This document shows, one piece after another, positions 1-8,181 of a stretch of DNA of 38,454 nucleotides. Position numbers and translations under genes: made by a program. A model generated the notes under the pieces. It did not search any database. It had not been told where the DNA came from and was given only the letters and a program-made list of their open reading frames with translations. Numbering within the stretch: the first letter of the stretch is position 1; every line of letters begins with the position of its first letter. The DNA comes from a virus, in the IMG/VR virus record IMGVR_UViG_3300035698_005317, positions 1-38,454 of that record. The stretch is one strand, 5' to 3'.

Positions 1-127
1 AGAAAGTTTCGGTTTCCCGCCTATATCCCCAGACATATATGTGTAGGAAAAGGTCTCGCCTCGGGGGGCTGGCCTTACTTGTTACCACCGACCCTGTGAA
101 CAGGGTTCAGCAGCATTGGAGGAAAAA
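1..127 (+). promoter_or_regulatory. Leader region upstream of the capsid genes
   Basis: No gene is seen here. The stretch holds a -10-like hexamer TATATC at 22-27 inside CCTATATCCC, a form that recurs in other gaps of this window. It also holds a perfect 10-bp palindrome (acatatatgt, 33-42) and a 6-bp hairpin with a TGAA loop (91-106) just before the ribosome site GGAGG at 118-122. No -35 box is evident. A promoter plus 5' leader for the capsid operon is inferred, not shown. Confidence 0.35.
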
Positions 128-826
128 ATGCCGTTGGATGGACAGGCATCGGGTGGATGGACAGAGAGTTCGTCGGCACTGAGACTGCTGAATGCGGGTA
201 TCCGCAACAGCCTCGGTCTCTTGACCGCCGATTCTTTCTCCCAGGCCAACCCCGGTGGCGTGACGACCCAAGTCACGACCCGCGTGAACACGGCTCTGAC
301 CGGCGTTCTCTCGGGCTCCGTGGCGTTCGCGCGCCCCGATGAAGGAGAGAACTACGTGGGTGGCCCCGGCGCCGCAGCCGCGCAGGTTCTCATCGCAGCC
401 GACCCCTCGCTCGTCATGGGCTACAGGGTGCTCGGCGTTTTCGTCAACTCGGCCAATGGCAACTCCTACGAGAATCTTCCCGGAATCGCTTCCGGCAAGG
501 GTCCGTACATGAGCGGCCAGGGCTCCTACGGCAACGCACTGTACGAGACGCTCGTGCAGGCCAACGCAGTCGGCGGTGGCGGCCCTGTGGCCGGTGTCGC
601 GTTGGCTTACGTCAACGGTCAGGCTCTCATCTCTTCTCGCAACGGCTTCCTGATGCCGAGCGAGCAGCTCAACACGGCTGGTGCAGCCCTCGCCTCGACG
701 GATTCCATCGCGGCAGCGGCTATGAGCTTCGTCCGGAACACGGACAACAGCTCGACCCTCATCGGCGTGCTGAAGATGGCCCCTGACAGCGTGCAGACGG
801 AGCTGGTCTACGACCAGCGCATCTGA
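128..826 (+). CDS. Putative virion protein preceding the capsid gene
   Basis: I do not recognise this 232-aa protein as a named family. The ATG at 128 is chosen because GGAGG at 118-122 sits five bases before it; an in-frame TTG at 116 would overlap that site. The protein is rich in Ala, Gly, Ser and Asn with few charged residues and has no signal peptide or membrane helix, a composition typical of beta-rich virion proteins. It is followed 17 bases later by the major capsid gene, so a head decoration or other abundant head protein is a reasonable guess. That role comes only from position and composition. Confidence 0.6.
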   Translation: MPLDGQASGGWTESSSALRLLNAGIRNSLGLLTADSFSQANPGGVTTQVTTRVNTALTGVLSGSVAFARPDEGENYVGGPGAAAAQVLIAADPSLVMGYRVLGVFVNSANGNSYENLPGIASGKGPYMSGQGSYGNALYETLVQANAVGGGGPVAGVALAYVNGQALISSRNGFLMPSEQLNTAGAALASTDSIAAAAMSFVRNTDNSSTLIGVLKMAPDSVQTELVYDQRI

Positions 827-843
827 CCAAGGAGGAGGAACCC

Positions 844-1716
844 ATGAGTGTATCGAACGCGACCAAGCAGCGCGTCATCGGTGAACTCATCAAGACCCCC
901 CAAGGTCGGATGAGGCTCGCCGCGTCAATGACGCAACCACTTCGCTCTCGCCGGGACTACGCCGCCGTGGGCCGCAAGACCTTCTTGGTCGAGCAGCTTC
1001 CGGATGGTGCCTTGCCGATTTATGACAAAGACCCCGATATCACCGCCTACGTGGTCGGTGAAGAGGGCCAGAACATCATCGCCGTGACCAAGTCCCGGCG
1101 CGTGATTTTCCCGTTGTTCGAAATCGCGAGCAACCCCGAGATTCCGCTGACGCAAATCAAGGAACGGCGCTTCGACCTCATCGAGCGTGCGCAAGACCTC
1201 GGTCGTTCCACGATTCAGGCGGCAGAGGACGAGCGGGTATTCGCGGTTCTCGACAGCATCGCCACCGCAGGCTTCGACTCGCTGCCCGCACAGCTCAACC
1301 CGGACATCCCGGTCGTCGCTCCGCTCAGCGGTGCGGTACTGGCTGACGCCTTCTCGCTCATCGAGCGCCACGACCTCCGGGTCGCCCGCGTGTACATGAA
1401 TGCGAGAGACTACGCCGACCTCCGGAAGTTCGGACGCGATATCCTGGACATCGAGTCCCAGGCTATCCTGCTGAAGACCGGCCTGATGGCGACGCTCTGG
1501 GGCGCACAGATTGTGACCTCGCGCCTCGTCCCCGTCGGAACCGTCTACGTGTGCTGCGAGCCCGAGCATTTCGGGCGTATCCCGGTTCGTACCGAGCTGA
1601 CCGTGTTGTCCGCCGACGACCCCAAGAACCGTCTCATCGGCTTCAGCATCTTCGAGAACCTCGGCATCGGCGCCTTCAACCCCCGTGGCCTCACGCGCCT
1701 GACCATCACCCGATAA
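844..1716 (+). CDS. Major capsid protein, HK97 fold
   Basis: This 290-aa protein most likely builds the phage head shell. Its layout fits HK97-type capsid proteins of the short, encapsulin-like class. There is an N-terminal arm, then an extended E-loop-like stretch (about residues 45-75). A long spine helix follows with the pattern ERRFDLIERAQDLGRSTI (about 107-124) and then AAEDERVFAVLDSIATAG. The rest is a beta-rich peripheral/axial part ending in LTRLTITR. The ATG at 844 has a strong GGAGGAGG site. No protease-cleaved delta domain is obvious at the N-terminus. A perfect hairpin follows the gene, as expected for a highly expressed unit. The fold call is by pattern; a structure prediction would settle it. 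Confidence 0.8.
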   Translation: MSVSNATKQRVIGELIKTPQGRMRLAASMTQPLRSRRDYAAVGRKTFLVEQLPDGALPIYDKDPDITAYVVGEEGQNIIAVTKSRRVIFPLFEIASNPEIPLTQIKERRFDLIERAQDLGRSTIQAAEDERVFAVLDSIATAGFDSLPAQLNPDIPVVAPLSGAVLADAFSLIERHDLRVARVYMNARDYADLRKFGRDILDIESQAILLKTGLMATLWGAQIVTSRLVPVGTVYVCCEPEHFGRIPVRTELTVLSADDPKNRLIGFSIFENLGIGAFNPRGLTRLTITR

Positions 1717-1757
1717 GGTGAACCGGCGCGGCCCACAGGGCTGACATCTTGACCTTC

Positions 1758-1793
1758 GCGAAGCCCCGCTGGCCCCGACCAGCGGGGCTTCGC
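1758..1793 (+). terminator. Strong hairpin after the major capsid gene
   Basis: The arms 1758-1772 and 1779-1793 are perfect 15-bp inverted repeats around a 6-base loop (CCCCGA). The stem is very GC-rich. Only a short T run (ttt, 1798-1800) follows, so it is either an intrinsic terminator with a weak U tract or an mRNA-stabilising end. It ends the two-gene capsid unit. Confidence 0.75.
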
Positions 1794-1873
1794 TGCGTTT
1801 AAGGCCCTCCAAGTAGCCTCACTCCAGGCCAGAATCAGGTAGTACAAGAGGAAGAAGACGAACGGAGGACGGG

Positions 1874-2614
1874 ATGCCTGATAAGGAGGGGACCTTGGAC
1901 AAAGCCCGAGAAGCCGCCAAGGCAGAGCTGGCCGAAGACCTCATCGAGCCTGAGCCTACTCGAACCATCCCTGCCGGGTGGAAGAAGCTGTGGCCATTCC
2001 CCGGAATGAAAATCGCCCACGTCTATTCGGATGACCTCGTGCCCCTGGAGCTGTTCACGAAGGCGTTCCGGAGCACGAACCCGGATGTCCGCGTCATCGA
2101 CTTCACCACCGCCCTGGAGGGTGTGGTGTCTCTCGACGTGACCAAAGAGAACATCCTGGACTGCATCCAGCATTTCGAGGACACCTTTGCGGGCTCCAAA
2201 GTGTTGGACTGCTCCGGTGAGGGAGGGCTTGAAGCCGCCTTTCGGGTCATGTACATGGCAGCACAGAGGGGTCTGGATGTTCTGCTAGTGGGGCTTGAGA
2301 AGGCCAAGTCCCGAGAGGAAGGCTTCGCGGCGGAACAACGGGCATGGTGCATCTACCTCCCGCACCTCAGGGCACTGATGAGCCGGACGGGCACGGTGGT
2401 TGTCGTCACTGAGCAGCGGGACAAGGACTTGCCCTTGTCCGGGATGGCGATGAAGTACCTCTCCGACACCCGTATCCTCCTGGCTCCTGCCGAAGACCAA
2501 GGCGTGACTGTGAAGTACGAGAAGTGCCGACACCCTGCATTGTCCGTCACAGAAATCGCTATCCACCCCGAAGACCTTCTTCCCCCCAACGACTCTTCCA
2601 AGACGCCCTCCTGA
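1874..2614 (+). CDS. Unknown protein with a RecA-like C-terminal half, no P-loop
   Basis: This is a 246-aa protein with GGAGG five bases before its ATG. The N-terminal 35 residues are charged. The second half resembles a RecA/RadB-type ATPase core: a buried strand DVLLVGL (about 137), a Walker-B-like strand TGTVVVVTEQ (about 175-184), then MKYLSDTRILL and a KCRHPA element (about 196-225), like the end of RecA-family ATPase domains. The expected P-loop GxxxxGK[ST] is missing; SGEGGLEAAF lies where one might look. It may be an inactive or reshaped RecA-fold protein. The resemblance is by eye and modest. Its place after the capsid terminator suggests a new transcription unit. Confidence 0.55.
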   Translation: MPDKEGTLDKAREAAKAELAEDLIEPEPTRTIPAGWKKLWPFPGMKIAHVYSDDLVPLELFTKAFRSTNPDVRVIDFTTALEGVVSLDVTKENILDCIQHFEDTFAGSKVLDCSGEGGLEAAFRVMYMAAQRGLDVLLVGLEKAKSREEGFAAEQRAWCIYLPHLRALMSRTGTVVVVTEQRDKDLPLSGMAMKYLSDTRILLAPAEDQGVTVKYEKCRHPALSVTEIAIHPEDLLPPNDSSKTPS

Positions 2615-2635
2615 ACATTTCCTGAATCCGCTGGG

Positions 2636-2641
2636 TATGAT
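2636..2641 (+). promoter_or_regulatory. -10-like element GGG-TATGAT
   Basis: TATGAT preceded by GGG lies about 50 bases before the ATG at 2685. The same GGGTANNAT form occurs at 16529, 32648 and 37188. No -35 box is apparent, so the call rests on recurrence and position. Confidence 0.35.
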
Positions 2642-2684
2642 GTGTCAGCCGCCCCGGTCCTAGGGGTGCAGAATGGAGGTTCGC

Positions 2685-3785
2685 ATGGAATTCGAGCTTG
2701 GTGTCTTTCAGTCGTTTCGGATATCGGGTTCGGCAGGGCTTCATCTGGGGCAGTACGAGCTGACGCTCCCAGAAAACGCAGTCGTGGAGTTCGACGGCAC
2801 CGTCCTCAAGTACGCCGGGACCGATTACGCCGTCCCCGCTCTCAAAGGCGGGGTGAACGCCGGATGGCTTGTGCCTGTCGCAGACAACATCTCCAACTAC
2901 ATCCCCCGGCCCGCTGGCGTGCGCGTCAAGGCGGCTCAGTCTCACGGGACCGAGCGTGAGGATGTGGCTGTGGGCATCGCTGCCGAAGAGGCCAAGGTGG
3001 TCGGAGACGTGGAGGCTCAGAAGCAGAGGCGTCTGAGCGCCGCTGAGACCCCGATGACCTCTTCCGGGCAGATGAAGCCCGTGACGGCTCAGGCGGGCAA
3101 CACGGAGATGAAGCCGGTGACGGCGACGTTCTCCGAGGGCAGCTCCTCCATCGCAAACGTGGGGGACGGCGAAGTTGTCGCTCGCGTGGGGATGCCCAGG
3201 CCCAAGTACCCCGTCGAGCTGGAGCCCGCAGCCGGTGCCGTGGTCCGCACTGTGAAGACGGCTGCCGAAGAGCCCAAGGAGGCACCCGCGTCGGCTGTAG
3301 GGGTCCCCGTGGGCAACTACAAGTTCGGCAACCCTCAGACCTCCGTGAACATGGCGGACTCGGGGGATGTCGCCGCAGCCAAAAACAAGCTCCGGGGTGC
3401 CTCGGACCAACTGGGTCGGCCTGCTCCGGCAGAGCGCATGGCGACTGCTGCGGACATCCCCAAGACTCTCGAAGAGGGCAAGGCAACCCTCGTGACTCTG
3501 GAAGACGCCAAGCCGGTCCCGATGGGCACCGCTGGGAGCGAACTCGAAACCCTGCTGCCTGACGCGGTTTCGTCAGGCAAGCCCGAGCCGACCGCCCAGA
3601 TGGGTGTGACTGCGGACAACTTCGAGTGGGACACCAAGGTCCAGTGGCGCAGGCGCGTCTCTCAAGCCGTGGGGCACGCGGCCAACCCGGACGTGATGGC
3701 GAAAATCATGGCCTCCGAGTCCGACACGGTGAAGAAGCACATCAAGGCCGAGCTGACCAAGCGCAACCTGCCCATCCCCTCCTAG
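2685..3785 (+). CDS. Unknown virion-associated protein, 366 aa
   Basis: I do not recognise the family. The start at 2685 is preferred over the in-frame ATG at 2673 because GGAGG (2675-2679) overlaps the latter and is spaced five bases from the former. Residues 1-70 look like a compact beta domain: alternating hydrophobics with Gly turns, ending near NYIPRP. A long Ala/Pro/Lys/Glu-rich, probably disordered middle follows (about 80-320), with near-repeats such as QMKPVTA and EMKPVTA. The last 50 residues are a charged helical segment. A folded head, long linker and helical tail suggest a head accessory or scaffold-like protein, but no function can be assigned. Confidence 0.55.
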   Translation: MEFELGVFQSFRISGSAGLHLGQYELTLPENAVVEFDGTVLKYAGTDYAVPALKGGVNAGWLVPVADNISNYIPRPAGVRVKAAQSHGTEREDVAVGIAAEEAKVVGDVEAQKQRRLSAAETPMTSSGQMKPVTAQAGNTEMKPVTATFSEGSSSIANVGDGEVVARVGMPRPKYPVELEPAAGAVVRTVKTAAEEPKEAPASAVGVPVGNYKFGNPQTSVNMADSGDVAAAKNKLRGASDQLGRPAPAERMATAADIPKTLEEGKATLVTLEDAKPVPMGTAGSELETLLPDAVSSGKPEPTAQMGVTADNFEWDTKVQWRRRVSQAVGHAANPDVMAKIMASESDTVKKHIKAELTKRNLPIPS

Positions 3786-3858
3786 CATTTCTCGCTATTT
3801 CTTCAATCCGGCCCATCCTGTAGGAGCTGCTGTGTATTCAAGCGGCCCGGAGGACTGC

Positions 3859-4263
3859 ATGGACCGGAACAAGACCGCCAGTAGCCAAGCTGCCTGGGCT
3901 CTTCTCACAGAGGGTGTGACCAAAGCTCGTGTGGAAGCTCACAGGCTGAACCATCTGGTGTCTCGCGCGATGAAGCTCATCGAAGCCTCCGAGCACAAAG
4001 ACCACTTCTACGAAGAAGCAGGCGACATCATCATGGCGGTCCCGACCCGCCTTCAGAGCATTGAAACCGCCCTTGACCGGACCAGCCTCGCCCTGAGTAA
4101 GATGGGTGAGGACTTCTTGGAGTCCAGGCTTTCTCTGTCGGACAAGACGATGGTGGATGAAGCGGTATCCTCGGCTTTCGGTGGGAACGCGGTGAGGCAC
4201 TCGGAGTCTGTCCAGCGATTGGCGGCTCGGTACATGGCCAAACGGAACCAGGACGAAGAATGA
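3859..4263 (+). CDS. Small helical protein with C-terminal VQRLAARY motif
   Basis: This is a 134-aa protein of unknown family, almost entirely predicted helix. The ATG at 3859 is chosen because CGGAGG lies just upstream; an in-frame ATG-less extension to 3832 has no ribosome site. The C-terminus carries VQRLAARYMAK (residues 118-128), nearly identical to the C-terminal region of the next gene's product (VQRLAARY at 846-853). The stop overlaps the start of the next gene by four bases, so the two are translationally coupled. The shared tail suggests both are handled the same way in assembly; that is inference. Confidence 0.6.
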   Translation: MDRNKTASSQAAWALLTEGVTKARVEAHRLNHLVSRAMKLIEASEHKDHFYEEAGDIIMAVPTRLQSIETALDRTSLALSKMGEDFLESRLSLSDKTMVDEAVSSAFGGNAVRHSESVQRLAARYMAKRNQDEE

Positions 4264-6872
4264 GCCAGCGGACATCAGACCTGTCTCCTCCGCTCGGGTA
4301 TCCCGGAGGACCTTGCCATGTGGTGCAACGCATCCAGGACGAGGTAGACAGCCCCCGGTTGAGGGAGCAGCTCATCGACGAGGTTGAGAAGGGCAAGCCC
4401 CTTTCCAACCCGGAGTCCCACAAGGTCTATGACGTGGAGGCTGAGACGGGGGTCAAGAGGGGCATCCGCAAGTTCACCATCACCCCACACGCCCAGTACC
4501 GCATGGACTTGCGCGGGGTGACGGTCACAGCCGTTCGACGGTCCTTCCAGAACTTCCTCAAGCAGCTCAACGACTGGAAGGCGCAGCACGATACTCGATA
4601 CGACAGCATCCAGCGAGATGTCGCCAGTCGGAACCCCATCCGTTGGGAGGACCCTCGCCTGAAGCTCGCGCTGGTCTTCGAGATAGGGGCCAACGAGACG
4701 GCCCAGGTCATCACCACATTCTGGCAGGGCGTGCCGGATGCGCGAGCCCCTGGTCCTGGAAAGTGTGACGTTGTGGCTTATCGGCCTCCCGCAGGGGAGT
4801 TGTCGGGACAACGAACCTTCGTGAAGTTCCCCGATGGGGACCATGCCCCTGACCAAGAGAAGCAGCAAGTGCTCCCTTATCCGCAGTGGCAGCGACATGG
4901 CCCCTCGAATCCAGGAGTGTACAACGTACCTGGAGGTTCTGGGACGGGGCCGCAGGAGAAGTCCCTGAGTGAGGACCTTGTGAGGACGAAAGGCAAGCCC
5001 GGAGAGCAGAGTCCTCCCAACAACGAGCCTTCTCGCAGCACCCCCAAGCGACGCAATATCGAAGGGGCGGAGGATGTGACGGCAGCCAAGCCTGCGGGTC
5101 CGGTTCGTGTCCGCGTGAAGCAGCGCCTGAAGAATCGCCAGCACAAGCAGCGCGGCAAAGCGAAGATGAAGTCCAAGCGGTACTACATGAAAAACCGCGC
5201 CAAGGCCAAGATGCGGGCGAAGAAGAGGTACCGCAAGCTCCGCCATCAGCCTGCCTACAAGAGGCAGCGCACGATTCGTCGTAAGCACCCCGAGCGGTTC
5301 AACCGACGTCCAGGCGGAGGCAAGAGGGCTTATGTCCTGACCGCCCCAGACATCGCATTCATCATTGGCAAGGCCATGCGCTTGGGGTACGTCCACAACG
5401 TCTCTCCCATGACCAGCATGGTGACGTTCCACCTGACCGACCCAGCCGGGAACTTCACGGGGATGCGGTCCATGACGGTCCCCAACTTCTTGGCAGCCGT
5501 GAGCTTCATGTCCGAGGAGGACCTGGAGTCCATGTTCCGCCTCATCGACGCGGAGCTGGGGATGGAAGCCTACGAGGAAATCACGGAGGAGGGTCTGCGG
5601 GCCTCGATGGAGATTGAGGGCATCGACTGTGAAGATGAAGCCTTCAAGAACATCTGCGAGCAGCTCACGAGCAAGCGGGAGCTGGAAGACATGGACGGGG
5701 CGGAGATGGGCCGAGTCGAGAGCCATTTCATCGACGTGCTGGTCTACGATGACCCCCCAAACTTCCCTCACTCTGATGAGACCGTGAGCGACGCGGACGG
5801 CAAACTGATAGACCCCACGGATGACGACCACATCTACGGAGTGGTTTATCTGCCAGAGGAGTTCAGGGCAGCGCATCGGCGTCTCGCTGATTTCCTGTAC
5901 GAGAAGCGGCCTGTAGAGCACGAACCAGGGTCTTGGTATGACCGAGCCGGACCCGGACAGCTTGTGAACGAAATGTACGAAGACAGACCGAGGGCGGAGA
6001 CCGGGCCAGAAGCTCCAGTGACGCCCAATAATCCAGGTTCCGCCAAGGTCATCCCGTACAACTCCGACCTCGTGAACAACAAGGCGGCAGCCCGGCAGCT
6101 CCGTTGGGGAGAAATCCCGCCCAGCGAGCGAGTAGTCATCTATGACCTCGTGAAAGACCCCCTGTGGCGCGGGTACGTCAACGGCTACAAGAAGGACCGC
6201 GACGTGGTGAAGTGGCTGAAGGACCACGGGATGAACATTGATGAGGCCAACTGGCGGGGTCTCCTACCACAAATCCACGACATGCGGACGGCTTCGGTGC
6301 AGAAGACGGCAGTCCTCATCTCGGAGATTCGTGCGGCCTGTTCCCCCGAGCTGCTTCAGAAGGCCAAGGGCTTGCCAGTCAAGCTCAAGAGGGTGGACGC
6401 CAAGAACCAGATGTGGCTGTTCGATGTGCGTGGGTCCTCAGGCACCTATCGCGTGAAGGTGCAGGCGTCTGCCAAGGCCAACGTCGTGGACCCTGGAAAG
6501 GCCAACGTGTTCGTGAACTGTTCCTGCCCCTTCTGGCAGTGGCAGGGTCCGGAACACTGGGCTCAGGCCAAGGGCTACCTGTATGGCGCCCCACGGGGCA
6601 CAGCAAGCCGTCCAGACCAGAAAGACCCCCGTGGTAAGCACGGGGCCTGCAAGCACGTACTGGCCGTCCTGGAGCGTGTCAGCGGCTTCCAGCTCCCAGG
6701 CAAGCCCAAGAAGCGCACAGCCTCGCTTGAGGTGCTGGCCGGATACTTGAACGAGGGACGCATCAATTTCACTGCTTCTACAAGAGAAGCTGCGGTACAA
6801 CGGCTGGCTGCTCGGTATCGTGTCACGTTGGCCCTTCGAGAAAGGGTGGCACAATGTGATGCGAGGAGGTGA
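4260..6872 (+). CDS. 870-aa multidomain protein: DUF4258-like, basic region, SWIM zinc finger
   Basis: Four parts can be seen. (1) Residues about 72-100 read ITPHAQYRMDLRGVTVTAV, the HA-x-x-RM-x-x-RG pattern of DUF4258 and related RelE-like folds. (2) Residues about 283-358 are extraordinarily rich in Arg and Lys, as expected for a nucleic-acid-binding segment. (3) Residues about 365-600 form an acidic domain I do not recognise. (4) C754, C756, C797 and H799 form a CxC...CxH SWIM zinc finger, a nucleic-acid or protein binding module. The end has VQRLAARY, shared with the upstream protein. It starts by ATGA overlap with gene 3859-4263. A DNA-associated virion protein is plausible; catalytic activity is not shown. 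Confidence 0.7.
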   Translation: MSQRTSDLSPPLGYPGGPCHVVQRIQDEVDSPRLREQLIDEVEKGKPLSNPESHKVYDVEAETGVKRGIRKFTITPHAQYRMDLRGVTVTAVRRSFQNFLKQLNDWKAQHDTRYDSIQRDVASRNPIRWEDPRLKLALVFEIGANETAQVITTFWQGVPDARAPGPGKCDVVAYRPPAGELSGQRTFVKFPDGDHAPDQEKQQVLPYPQWQRHGPSNPGVYNVPGGSGTGPQEKSLSEDLVRTKGKPGEQSPPNNEPSRSTPKRRNIEGAEDVTAAKPAGPVRVRVKQRLKNRQHKQRGKAKMKSKRYYMKNRAKAKMRAKKRYRKLRHQPAYKRQRTIRRKHPERFNRRPGGGKRAYVLTAPDIAFIIGKAMRLGYVHNVSPMTSMVTFHLTDPAGNFTGMRSMTVPNFLAAVSFMSEEDLESMFRLIDAELGMEAYEEITEEGLRASMEIEGIDCEDEAFKNICEQLTSKRELEDMDGAEMGRVESHFIDVLVYDDPPNFPHSDETVSDADGKLIDPTDDDHIYGVVYLPEEFRAAHRRLADFLYEKRPVEHEPGSWYDRAGPGQLVNEMYEDRPRAETGPEAPVTPNNPGSAKVIPYNSDLVNNKAAARQLRWGEIPPSERVVIYDLVKDPLWRGYVNGYKKDRDVVKWLKDHGMNIDEANWRGLLPQIHDMRTASVQKTAVLISEIRAACSPELLQKAKGLPVKLKRVDAKNQMWLFDVRGSSGTYRVKVQASAKANVVDPGKANVFVNCSCPFWQWQGPEHWAQAKGYLYGAPRGTASRPDQKDPRGKHGACKHVLAVLERVSGFQLPGKPKKRTASLEVLAGYLNEGRINFTASTREAAVQRLAARYRVTLALRERVAQCDARR

Positions 6873-6874
6873 GC

Positions 6875-7255
6875 GTGGCCATTTACGAATATCAGTGCCC
6901 TTCTTGCGAGGAGCACTTCGAGGTGTCGAAGTCTATCGCGGACTACGCCCGTTCTGAGAAATGCCCCAAGTGTGCGACCGAGGGGGAACGTCGTGTGTCC
7001 GAGTCCAGCTTCGTCCTCAAGGGTGATGGGTGGCCGGGCAAGGCCCTGAAGGTCAAGGGGCAGATGGCGCATCGCCGCAAGAAGCTGGGCCGGAAGCAGA
7101 AAGACCATGTGGCTCCTCCCCTGAAACTCACTCCGAATGTGGGAGGCGAGGAGACGGGAACGTGGTCGGAGGCGCAGAAGCTCGCGACCAGCAAGGGCAA
7201 GGATGCGGAGTCGTTCACTCCGCTCGTGGCCCAAGAGAAGAGAGGTGAGAGATGA
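6875..7255 (+). CDS. FmdB-type zinc ribbon protein (first copy)
   Basis: This is a 126-aa protein. The GTG at 6875 is chosen because AGGAGG (6864-6869) is five bases upstream and the product then begins MAIYEYQCPSC, the classic start of FmdB-family zinc ribbons. C8/C11 and C30/C33 form the zinc site, followed by RRVSESSFVLKGDGWPGK, also typical of the family. The remaining 70 residues are basic then polar. FmdB domains are small regulatory or structural zinc ribbons of unclear biochemical role and are common in large phages. A second copy occurs at 26166-26606. The stop overlaps the next ATG (ATGA). Confidence 0.82.
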   Translation: MAIYEYQCPSCEEHFEVSKSIADYARSEKCPKCATEGERRVSESSFVLKGDGWPGKALKVKGQMAHRRKKLGRKQKDHVAPPLKLTPNVGGEETGTWSEAQKLATSKGKDAESFTPLVAQEKRGER

Positions 7256-8079
7256 GCGACCTCGGACCGTTTGCAGTCAGGGCGGGCATCCTTCAAAGGT
7301 TCCCGCACTTCATCGACCTCATGGTCAGGCAGCGGTTGGGGACCTCGGCCTACCGGCTGTGGGGAGCGCCTACCATAAACGATGCCTACGGTGACTTCGT
7401 GGGCAGCGGGGTCGGTGGCACAGGGGGCTCGATGCTCCTGACCACTCCGAAGGACCGTATCGCCCAGTCGGCACAGGCGTCTCGCGCGGGAGCTGCCCAG
7501 GCGGCGGAGAATCGGACGGGTCATGCGTGCTTCCAGCTCGACCCGGAAGACTACACTCCGTTGGTCAACGGAGATGCAGAAGTCAGCTTCTACCGGGTAC
7601 AGGAGAAGCGCGCGACGACAGGCGACTGGCTCACGGTCGTGGGCGCCATCAACAATGGGGAGCCTCTCTTGGGGCCAATCCTGCCCGTACCAGCGGGAGC
7701 GTTCTACGGGATGCAGACCGCGACGCTGGCTTTCTCCGGTATCGCCCCTTCCCTGACTGGGTGCGTGGCAGGGAAGGCTCCTGTCATCGACGAGACAGTT
7801 CAGACGCCCCTGCCCATGCACATCGCCCTTCCAAGGCCCGCTGCACGGCTTCAAATCTTCAACCACGGTGGGACTTCCGTGGGAGCCGCAGATGCGATTC
7901 TTCTCGTGTCCTTCGACCGTGGTCCGATGGTGCGGGTGTTCGCGGACGAATCTCTCGACATCGGTGGGTTCGGGCACATGGCAGGACTCGTCTCCGAAAT
8001 CTTCCTCGCGGTTGAGGATGATGCAGGCGGGCTCGAATTCTCCGTGTCTGTGGGTATCGACAGTGGTGTGGGCGGCTGA
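7252..8079 (+). CDS. Putative virion protein, 275 aa
   Basis: The family is not recognised. The ATG at 7252 overlaps the previous stop and is preceded by GAGGTGA. The protein is beta-rich with many Gly, Ala and Pro residues. It has a Gly-rich stretch at about residues 50-60 and an acidic C-terminal part ending in alternating hydrophobics (EFSVSVGIDSGVGG). No membrane helix or signal is present. The composition and its place just before three paralogous putative virion genes suggest a structural component, possibly partner to them. It shows no clear similarity to those paralogues. Confidence 0.55.
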   Translation: MSDLGPFAVRAGILQRFPHFIDLMVRQRLGTSAYRLWGAPTINDAYGDFVGSGVGGTGGSMLLTTPKDRIAQSAQASRAGAAQAAENRTGHACFQLDPEDYTPLVNGDAEVSFYRVQEKRATTGDWLTVVGAINNGEPLLGPILPVPAGAFYGMQTATLAFSGIAPSLTGCVAGKAPVIDETVQTPLPMHIALPRPAARLQIFNHGGTSVGAADAILLVSFDRGPMVRVFADESLDIGGFGHMAGLVSEIFLAVEDDAGGLEFSVSVGIDSGVGG

Positions 8080-8108
8080 TAGGCCCTCCTAACCCCCACT
8101 AGAACGGC

Positions 8109-8114
8109 TATATT
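8109..8114 (+). promoter_or_regulatory. -10-like element TATATT before the paralogue cluster
   Basis: The 102-base gap 8080-8181 holds GGCTATATTCC, matching the CTATA core seen in several other gaps, about 70 bases before the first of three paralogous genes. No matching -35 was found. Confidence 0.3.
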
Positions 8115-8181
8115 CCTGCTCTAACGAACGAAGCGGCCTGTTTGGGCCGTACCGCAACTGAAAACAGCTAGGGAGGCAGAC

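Noticed and set aside
4275-6227. Minus-strand open frame of 650 codons opposite the 870-aa gene
   Set aside because: The + strand product has a SWIM finger and a DUF4258-like motif; the antisense product has none.
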